Positions 13,849 to 19,096 of a DNA stretch of 19,096 bases are shown one piece after another. The position numbers were made by a program, and so were the translations under genes. The DNA is taken from NCBI GenBank assembly GCA_046704525.1, contig JBJKRS010000039.1:1-19096 (forward strand), in the 5' to 3' direction. Position 1 is the first letter of the stretch, and each line of letters starts with the position of its first letter. Source of the DNA: GCA-965745 sp046704525 (GTDB lineage: Archaea; Thermoplasmatota; Thermoplasmata; Thermoplasmatales; Thermoplasmataceae). The notes below the pieces were generated by a model, which ran no database searches, was not told the origin of the DNA, and saw only the letters and a list, made by a program, of their open reading frames with translations.

Positions 13849-14952
13849 ATGTTGGGATTTGCAGATCCTCTGGAGGATCTCTTCCACAAGGTCGAGTCCG
13901 GCCAGGACCTCGACGAGGACGATATTGTCTACATGTACGACTCAGCCGACCTCATGTCCCTTGGCAGAATGGCGAGAGCCGTCACTGACAGGATAACCGG
14001 GAGGTACACGTCCTTTGTGTCCAACATGATTCTGAACTACACGAATATATGCAACGTAAGGTGCAATTTCTGCGCATTCTACAGGACCGGGAAGGAGGAG
14101 GACTCCTACCTGCTAAGCAAGGAGCAGGTTCTAGACAAGGTAAGATACCACTACGAAAATTTTGGGATAAGGCAGCTCCTGATTCAGGGAGGGGTGAATC
14201 CTTCATTGGGCCTGGACTACTACACCGGCTTGTTTTCGGCAATCCATGATGAGTTTCCTGATATAGGAATACATGGGCTTTCCACATCAGAGATAGCGTT
14301 CATTTCGAAGAAGGAGAGGCTGAGTTTCTATGACACCATAAAGGCGCTTGCAGAAAGCGGCCTGGAGTCAATTCCAGGTGCCGGAGGCGAGATACTCTCC
14401 TCTGAGGTCAGGGTGAAGCTTGGAAGACCAGCAAACAGTGGAGAGGAATGGCTCAAGGTCATGGAAGACGCCCACAGTCAGGGTGTCCGGAGCAGCGCTA
14501 CAATGATGTTTGGCCATGTAGAGGAGAGCAGGGACAAAGCACGCCATCTCCTTTCGATACTCAAGCTCCAGAGGAAATACAGGGGATTCATGTCCTTCAC
14601 TGCCTGGAATTTTGAGCCCGGAAACACGAAGCTTGAGAGGGACGGGCTCGTTAAATACAGGGCCGGTGGTTCGGATGTACTCAGGAATATTGCAATCGCA
14701 AGGCTTGTCTTCAACCGGGACCTCCCTATCATACAGAGCTCCTGGCTTACCAACGGCCTTGAAATGGGCCAGCTTGCCGTGCTTTTCGGAGCCAACGACT
14801 GGGGAGGCACAATTTATGACGAGAAAGTCATTCCAGCAACAGGAAAGAAAGTGGGCAACCTCAGGAAGGACTTCATAATAAACAATCTCAAGCTGATTGG
14901 AATGACACCGGTTGAGAGGGACAACCTCTACAGGGTTGTGAAGTACTACTGA
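13849..14952 (+). CDS. mqnC: Cyclic dehypoxanthine futalosine synthase MqnC (radical SAM)
   Basis: Cyclises dehypoxanthine futalosine, a later step of the same menaquinone route. Its 367 residues match mqnE in length, and its cluster cysteines fall at the same positions, 68, 72 and 75 (CNVRCNFCAFYR), so the two are paralogues. Features favouring MqnC are LLIQGGVNPSLGLDYY, SIPGAGGEIL, TMMFGHVE, the SFTAWNFEPGNTKL stretch (MqnC usually has W-x-F-Q-P-x-N-T here) and GANDWGGTIYDE. The stop TGA shares its last base with the ATG of truD, so the two genes form an operon although their functions are unrelated. Confidence 0.9.
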   Translation: MLGFADPLEDLFHKVESGQDLDEDDIVYMYDSADLMSLGRMARAVTDRITGRYTSFVSNMILNYTNICNVRCNFCAFYRTGKEEDSYLLSKEQVLDKVRYHYENFGIRQLLIQGGVNPSLGLDYYTGLFSAIHDEFPDIGIHGLSTSEIAFISKKERLSFYDTIKALAESGLESIPGAGGEILSSEVRVKLGRPANSGEEWLKVMEDAHSQGVRSSATMMFGHVEESRDKARHLLSILKLQRKYRGFMSFTAWNFEPGNTKLERDGLVKYRAGGSDVLRNIAIARLVFNRDLPIIQSSWLTNGLEMGQLAVLFGANDWGGTIYDEKVIPATGKKVGNLRKDFIINNLKLIGMTPVERDNLYRVVKYY

Positions 14953-16196
14953 TGGAACTTACTCCGGAGGAGTATGTCGGCATCAGAGGATATGCCTCCA
15001 AGTCTCCAGGTTTCAGGGGAAGCATCAAAAGCGATTCTTCAGATTTTGTTGTAGAAGAGCTTCCACTCCCACTGATAGAACGCTCTGACGACGGAAAATA
15101 CACTTACCTGAAGGTGCAGCTTACCGACTGGGACACAAACAGGTTCCTGGTAAGGCTTGCGAGGGACCTTCACATAAGCAGGAAAAGGATAAGCTACGCC
15201 GGCACCAAGGACAAGAAGGCTGTAACAGTCCAGTACTTCTGCGTGAACTCCGACATAGATCCAGGCAGCATCAGGATTGGAGGTGCTGAGATTCTTGAGT
15301 CTTTCAGGTCCGACCACTTTCTAAGGCTCGGCGACCTCGTTGGGAACAGATTCACCGTCAGGGTTGAATCCGACAGTGAACACGGTGAGGAAATATCACG
15401 AATCAGCAGTGAAGTTGAGGCATCAGGTGGATTCCCGAATTTCTTCGGCATGCAGAGGTTCGGGTCCATAAGGATAAACACCCACCGGATTGGCAGATGC
15501 CTGGTACATGGCGAATACAGCAAGGCTGTGGAGATGTATATCTACGACCGGGACTTCGATACTGAGGATTACAGAGTTGATTTCGGGAAGACTCACGATG
15601 CGGAACAGGCCCTTGAAAGATTCCCGATGCACCTCAACTTTGAGAGGTCGCTTCTTGCCTACATAGCGGAAAACGGGAGCCTCGAGGGTGCATTTTCATC
15701 CTTTCCGAGGAACCTCGGGATGCTGTTTGTCCACGCCTACCAGTCTTACCTTTTCAACAGAATGCTCTCAGAAAGGCTGGAACGGGCAGGCGACCTTCTC
15801 ACTGTCTTCCCGGGAGATGTTGCCGTCAAGGTGGACAGGTACTTCAACCCGGTGGACAGGCAGGAGATAAAGGTGAACGGCTACAACACTGAAAAGATCG
15901 GCAGGCTGGTGGGGGAAGGCAGGCTCAGGGCAACAATACCCCTTATCGGATTTGAGAGCAGTTACTCAAAAGGCTTTCAGGGCGAGATCGAGAGAAAAGT
16001 CATGGAGGAAGAAGGACTTGCCTTCCCTATGTTCAGGATCAGCGGATACCCCGAACTCTCCTCAAAGGGTAGCAGAAGGGTGATTTCCGCAATTCCTGTC
16101 GATTTCAAAAGTTCTAGTGGCGATATACTCAAGTTCTCCCTGGGGAAAGGCATTTACGCCACTTCCTACCTCAGGGAGTTCTTGAAGAATTCTTAA
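14952..16196 (+). CDS. truD: tRNA pseudouridine(13) synthase TruD
   Basis: Converts uridine 13 of certain tRNAs to pseudouridine. In 414 residues it shows the family hallmarks: RGSIKSDSSDFVVEE near the N-terminus, the catalytic loop YAGTKDKKAVTVQ with Asp87, NFFGMQRFGS, and FVHAYQSYLFN in the second half, within the insertion (TRUD) domain region. It overlaps mqnC by one base and probably uses translational coupling, as no separate promoter is visible. The stop overlaps the stop of the convergent TBP gene by about four bases. Confidence 0.94.
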   Translation: MELTPEEYVGIRGYASKSPGFRGSIKSDSSDFVVEELPLPLIERSDDGKYTYLKVQLTDWDTNRFLVRLARDLHISRKRISYAGTKDKKAVTVQYFCVNSDIDPGSIRIGGAEILESFRSDHFLRLGDLVGNRFTVRVESDSEHGEEISRISSEVEASGGFPNFFGMQRFGSIRINTHRIGRCLVHGEYSKAVEMYIYDRDFDTEDYRVDFGKTHDAEQALERFPMHLNFERSLLAYIAENGSLEGAFSSFPRNLGMLFVHAYQSYLFNRMLSERLERAGDLLTVFPGDVAVKVDRYFNPVDRQEIKVNGYNTEKIGRLVGEGRLRATIPLIGFESSYSKGFQGEIERKVMEEEGLAFPMFRISGYPELSSKGSRRVISAIPVDFKSSSGDILKFSLGKGIYATSYLREFLKNS

Positions 16197-16747
16197 ATGA
16201 GGCCCACTTTCTGCAGTTCCTTCTTCACTTTTATTACGGCCTGCTCTATTTCGCTCTCCTCCTTGGCTCCGGTACATACGACCTTTCCGCTGCCGAAGAG
16301 CAGGAGGACAACTTTGGGCTCTTCTACCCTGTACACAAGCCCCGGGAACTGCTCGGGCTCGTATTCTACATTTTCAAGGCCCAGTGACATGGCTATGTCT
16401 GTGAGGTTCAGGTCCGCCTCAAGATCGTATACGGCCACTATGTTCTGCACAACGATCTCCGGAGTGTCGTAGACCTCTATTCCTGCCTTTTTCAATTTCT
16501 GGATAATTGTTTCTATGGTCAGTTTCACGTTTGCGAGATTCTTGGCACCTGTACAGTTTACCTTTCCGCTCCTGAATATCAGAACAGCAGTCTTGGGTTC
16601 CTGGAGTCTGTATATAAGGCCTGGGAACTGCTCAGGTTCGTATTCCGACCCGTCAAGGGCGAGGGCGATTCTGCTCAAATCCAGGTGCTCTGCAAGAGAG
16701 GTGGATGCTACAATGTTCTCTATGTTTATTTTTTCCCTTTCACTCAT
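16193..16747 (-). CDS. tbp: TATA-box binding protein
   Basis: General transcription factor that binds the TATA box and recruits TFB and RNA polymerase. It has the usual archaeal length (184 residues) and two imperfect repeats, each with EYEPEQFPGL(I/V)YR, a VLLLF/VLIF beta strand and SGKV(V/N)CTGAK. The ATG at 16747 is preferred over TTG at 16753 because of the TATA box at 16764-16772. A second AT-rich site at 16781-16790 may provide another start. As the factor would bind its own promoter, self-regulation is possible but not shown. Confidence 0.97.
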   Translation of the reverse strand: MSEREKINIENIVASTSLAEHLDLSRIALALDGSEYEPEQFPGLIYRLQEPKTAVLIFRSGKVNCTGAKNLANVKLTIETIIQKLKKAGIEVYDTPEIVVQNIVAVYDLEADLNLTDIAMSLGLENVEYEPEQFPGLVYRVEEPKVVLLLFGSGKVVCTGAKEESEIEQAVIKVKKELQKVGLI

Positions 16748-16763
16748 GAACAACCCTTCAGGG

Positions 16764-16790
16764 CTTTATAAGTAATGACTATTTAAATAT
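16764..16790 (-). promoter_or_regulatory. Two TATA-like boxes before the TBP gene
   Basis: CTTATAAAG (16772-16764) and ATTTAAAT within 16781-16790 lie about 21 and 39 bases before the ATG. Further upstream GCCTC-T-GAGGC (16805-16815) is a perfect 11-base palindrome. No gene is seen in the rest of 16816-16900. Confidence 0.5.
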
Positions 16791-16915
16791 GTTTTTTGAG
16801 AATCGCCTCTGAGGCTTGCAGCAGGCTATCTGAAGCAATGGCGCACGGCTTTCTCCACTCTGGTGCTTTGGCTTCCGAGTGACATTGATTGTCGCTTGTC
16901 CAGTTATATAAAATA

Positions 16916-16924
16916 AAATTTATA
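16916..16924 (+). promoter_or_regulatory. TATA box for the YbjQ-like gene
   Basis: AAATTTATA is centred 26 bases before the ATG at 16946. A further TTATATAAA lies at 16904-16912. Confidence 0.6.
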
Positions 16925-16945
16925 CTTCTGAACTTTGACCTAACC

Positions 16946-17302
16946 ATGGAAGAGCAGGATGTTGTCACTACAAATTATGTTCCTGGAAACGCAATAACAG
17001 AAACCCTTGGAGCTGTGTGGGGCCTCACTGTCAGGAGCAGGGGGCTAGGCGGGAACATCGCCGCAGGGCTCAGGAGCATCGTGGGCGGAGAGATCAAAGA
17101 GTATGTGAAGATGCTCAATGACTCAAGAACCGAGGCCATGAGAAGGATGATGGACCGGGCAGAGTCAATGGGTGCCAATGCCATAATAGAAATGAGGTTC
17201 GACACTTCAGAAATCAGCCAGTACATGACAGAAATAGTTGCCTACGGGACTGCCGTGAAAATAGAAAAAGTCGAATCTGGGGAATATGTAAAATTAAGTT
17301 GA
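16946..17302 (+). CDS. YbjQ/UPF0145 (DUF74) family protein
   Basis: A 118-residue soluble protein of the YbjQ family, called heavy-metal-binding domain in databases although the function is not settled. Typical features are the glycine-rich loop (GLGGNIAAGLRSIVGGEI), helix-forming MRRMMDRAESMGANAIIEMRFDT, and the final beta strand YGTAVKIE. Family members form pentamers with this loop. The ATG at 16946 is chosen because of the TATA box; a longer frame from 16889 would place that box inside the coding region. The stop is six bases from the end of the convergent DUF59 gene. Confidence 0.85.
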   Translation: MEEQDVVTTNYVPGNAITETLGAVWGLTVRSRGLGGNIAAGLRSIVGGEIKEYVKMLNDSRTEAMRRMMDRAESMGANAIIEMRFDTSEISQYMTEIVAYGTAVKIEKVESGEYVKLS

Positions 17303-17308
17303 AAAAAA

Positions 17309-17608
17309 TTACATCATGTTTAGGGCTTCTTTTGCCTCGTCAGTCATCATGTCAGGGTTCCATGGCGGTTCCCAGACGAGTTCGACATCTGCTGCCTCGA
17401 CACCCTCAAGATTCTCCACCACTCTCTGTGCTTCAGAGAGAATCCATGGAGTCACGGGGCATGTTGGAGCGGTCATGGTCATCTTTATGTATACCCTGTC
17501 TCCGTTGATGTTAACTTCGTAAACGAGGCCCAGATTCTCAACGTCCATTCCGATTTCAGGATCGGATACCTCTTTCATTGCTTCTCTAACTTCAGCTTCT
17601 GTAACCAT
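17309..17608 (-). CDS. MIP18/DUF59 family Fe-S assembly protein (SufT/PaaD-like)
   Basis: A 99-residue single-domain protein. DPEIGMDVENLGLVY, the MTMTAPTCPVTPW loop with Cys50 and VELVWEPPWNPDMMTDEAK at the C-terminus are typical. Relatives help assemble or deliver iron-sulfur clusters. Clients in this window could include the glycosylase and the two radical SAM enzymes, though this link is only inference. The ATG at 17608 has AGGGGA shortly upstream; an ATG at 17632 would add eight residues without family support. Confidence 0.88.
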   Translation of the reverse strand: MVTEAEVREAMKEVSDPEIGMDVENLGLVYEVNINGDRVYIKMTMTAPTCPVTPWILSEAQRVVENLEGVEAADVELVWEPPWNPDMMTDEAKEALNMM

Positions 17609-17684
17609 ATTGGGTCCCCTGTAAAAATTCATAACGAGTACTTAACCGTTGTGTCAGTAAACTGAGAAAGAAACGGTTTCGCCC

Positions 17685-17691
17685 ATTTATA
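17685..17691 (+). promoter_or_regulatory. TATA box for the phosphoribosyltransferase gene
   Basis: ATTTATA lies about 33 bases before the ATG at 17721, predicting a leader of a few bases. Confidence 0.45.
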
Positions 17692-17720
17692 CCATGACTC
17701 CATAATCAACGGCGGTAAAC

Positions 17721-18374
17721 ATGTTCAGGAACAGGTTAGATGCAGGCGGACAGCTGGCTATGCTTCTGAAGGAGTACGCTGGAAAGCCATGCGTCATATA
17801 TGCCCTTCCACGCGGAGGTGTTCCGGTAGCTTATCCTGTAAGTTCGTACCTTGCCGTCCCGCTAGATGTGCTTGTTGTCAAGAAAGTTGGCGCTCCGGGG
17901 CAGGAGGAGCTTGCGATGGCCGCAGTGACAGAAGGGGAACCTCCTGCAGTGCATTACAATGCAGAAGTTCTCCACTATCTGGACCTGGGCCAATCAGAGA
18001 CTGCCTTCATGGTCGAGAGGAAATCCAATGAGGCCAGAGAAAATGCAAAGTACTACCGTAATGATAAGACAATCCAGGTGTACCCGGAGAAGACTGCAAT
18101 CATCATTGATGATGGAGTGGCTACTGGAGCTTCAGTAAAGGCGGCAGTTGAATTCTTCAGGTCGAGAGGCTGCAGAGAGATTGTTGTGGCAGTTCCTGTT
18201 GGAGCGGACGAAACCCTGAGCGAGCTCGAGGATGCTGGAGTCAGGGTAATCGCGGTTCAGAGGGTAAAATTCATGTCCTCGGTGGGGGAGTTCTATGAGG
18301 ACTTTGCCCAGACTGAAAGAGAAGAGGCAAAACTTCTGCTTGAGAGAGCTGCTGAAGAGCTTGGAGGACAATAG
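17721..18374 (+). CDS. Phosphoribosyltransferase-like protein (COG1926 type)
   Basis: A 217-residue protein with a type I phosphoribosyltransferase fold. The PRPP-binding loop is AIIIDDGVATGAS with Asp130 and Asp131. The N-terminal FRNRLDAGGQLA and LPRGGVPVAYPV are typical of the uncharacterised COG1926 group, as is VVKKVGAPGQEELAMAAV. The substrate base is unknown, so no specific reaction is named. It ends two bases before the convergent CoA/ITPase fusion gene. A role in nucleotide salvage would fit the neighbouring ITPase domain, but that is inference. Confidence 0.87.
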   Translation: MFRNRLDAGGQLAMLLKEYAGKPCVIYALPRGGVPVAYPVSSYLAVPLDVLVVKKVGAPGQEELAMAAVTEGEPPAVHYNAEVLHYLDLGQSETAFMVERKSNEARENAKYYRNDKTIQVYPEKTAIIIDDGVATGASVKAAVEFFRSRGCREIVVAVPVGADETLSELEDAGVRVIAVQRVKFMSSVGEFYEDFAQTEREEAKLLLERAAEELGGQ

Positions 18375-18376
18375 GG

Positions 18377-19096
18377 CTATTTCAACTTCATTGAAGTGCC
18401 GCTTATGACCGAGGGGCTCATTCTTGGGACAAGGGCATTCCTTACCGATTCAGTTACGAGATTCTTCCTCTGGACTTTACCGTCCGATAGGAACCCCGCC
18501 AGACCGACCGAGGTTTCATAACCATCCTTCCCTGCAGCTTCCTTTATCCAGGAATCCACTGCTTTCCCCCTTTTCAGCCATGCCACCAGAGTGTCCGGAA
18601 GCTCGATTCCACTGCTGAATCCTGTTGTGACTGTCCCCTTTCTGTCAATGATAACTGCACAGTGAGCCTCGAAGTAAGAATCTGTAAGGCTGTTCCAGAA
18701 GATGCCTGCTTCGACCCCCACAGAGTAATCATTGTCTTCCATTGAGGTCTGGGCGCGTTCAATCGCCCCCCGCACTGTGTCTCCTCCCATGGGCATCCCT
18801 GAATGGGTATTCGGCGCAGGCTTCTTCTCCAAAGCGATGTTGGACATCATGGAGGAGAAAACCTCCCTGGTGGAGTCCACCTTGACCTTGTTCCCGCTTG
18901 AGATGCCAATTCTGACAGGCTTCAGGCGCTTTCCATCTTCGTCTATCTCGCCCTCGATGATCCGCGTTGAACTCACTGGAAAAAGGTCCTCTGCAAGAAC
19001 GTAGGGCACAACGATTATTTTCATCGGCTCAAGGCCGCGTTCAATCCGGACTGCATTTATGCGTTCAGCCCTTGGATAGGTTTCATCTGATACCAC
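18377..19096 (-). CDS. Fused phosphopantetheine adenylyltransferase and inosine/xanthosine triphosphatase, 5' end cut off
   Basis: The gene runs off the window edge, so the N-terminus is missing. The visible first part (SDETYPRAERINAVRIERGL, VVPYVLAEDLFPVSSTRI, GEID) is the C-terminal end of an archaeal phosphopantetheine adenylyltransferase, which makes dephospho-CoA. It continues without a stop into a DUF84/YjjX-type NTPase (PVRIGISSGNKVKVDSTREVF, SGMPMGGDTVRGAIERA, VGVEAGIFW, CAVIIDRKG), which hydrolyses deaminated purine triphosphates. The two domains are joined by a short GKRLKPV linker. The reading frame is clean through the junction. Why a CoA enzyme and a nucleotide-pool cleaner are linked is unclear. 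Confidence 0.88.
   Translation of the reverse strand: MVSDETYPRAERINAVRIERGLEPMKIIVVPYVLAEDLFPVSSTRIIEGEIDEDGKRLKPVRIGISSGNKVKVDSTREVFSSMMSNIALEKKPAPNTHSGMPMGGDTVRGAIERAQTSMEDNDYSVGVEAGIFWNSLTDSYFEAHCAVIIDRKGTVTTGFSSGIELPDTLVAWLKRGKAVDSWIKEAAGKDGYETSVGLAGFLSDGKVQRKNLVTESVRNALVPRMSPSVISGTSMKLK

Noticed and set aside
12587..14952. Radical SAM pair as CofG/CofH of F420 synthesis
   Set aside because: The motifs GGGAEIF/GAGGEIL, PENTPLL/EPGNTKL and the presence of mqnA fit MqnE/MqnC better.
16889..16945. Earlier ATG for the YbjQ-like gene
   Set aside because: It would place the TATA box inside the coding region, and the added residues are not family-like.
16783..16968. Minus-strand ORF between TBP and YbjQ-like genes
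   Set aside because: Its N-terminus is antisense to the YbjQ-like coding start and it spans the promoters; no family features.

Overview
The window looks like a chromosome segment of a thermoacidophilic euryarchaeon of the Thermoplasmatales type, and not one of the very AT-rich members. The evidence is an archaeal DNA polymerase D small subunit, a TATA-binding protein, TruD, ribosomal protein eL41, a tRNA-Trp with an archaeal box C/D intron, and a futalosine-type menaquinone pathway. Nearly every gene has a TATA-like box centred roughly 21-31 bases before its best start codon. That fits leaderless or almost leaderless transcripts, and I used this spacing to choose several starts. Genus and species cannot be fixed by reading alone.

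Region 1 (1-1742) is the right-hand end of an integrated element. It has a clipped ORF, two small proteins with single C2H2-like fingers, a 48-residue zinc ribbon protein and a complete tyrosine recombinase, all on the + strand and tightly packed. The DNA is visibly more A-rich than the rest. The recombinase frame runs straight into the 3' end of a tRNA-Trp gene (minus strand, 1743-1884), the presumed attachment site. The other end of the element lies outside the window.

Region 2 (1743-2215) holds a compact RNA and ribosomal locus on the minus strand: rpl41e (35 codons, easily missed) followed one base later by tRNA-Trp(CCA). The 69-nt intron of that tRNA reads as a box C/D guide RNA. Its two 12-nt guides point by the N+5 rule at C34 and C39 of the same tRNA.

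Region 3 (2216-10406) holds host genes: an unknown helical protein, DP1, a DMT permease, a family 4 uracil-DNA glycosylase, a secreted membrane-anchored protein, IMP dehydrogenase, MqnA, a VOC protein and a bacterial-type pantothenate kinase.

Region 4 (10571-19096) holds a large glycosylation-rich surface protein, the divergent radical SAM pair mqnE/mqnC, truD (overlapping mqnC), TBP, a YbjQ-like protein, a DUF59/MIP18-family protein, a phosphoribosyltransferase and, cut by the window edge, a fused phosphopantetheine adenylyltransferase and inosine/xanthosine triphosphatase.

Two pathways are spread across the window. For menaquinone, mqnA, mqnE and mqnC supply chorismate dehydratase, aminofutalosine synthase and the cyclising enzyme; mqnB and mqnD functions are not here. 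For coenzyme A, a bacterial-type kinase (coaA) and an archaeal-type adenylyltransferase sit 8 kb apart. Much of the rest is single-gene transcription units in divergent or convergent pairs, several meeting or overlapping by only a few bases.
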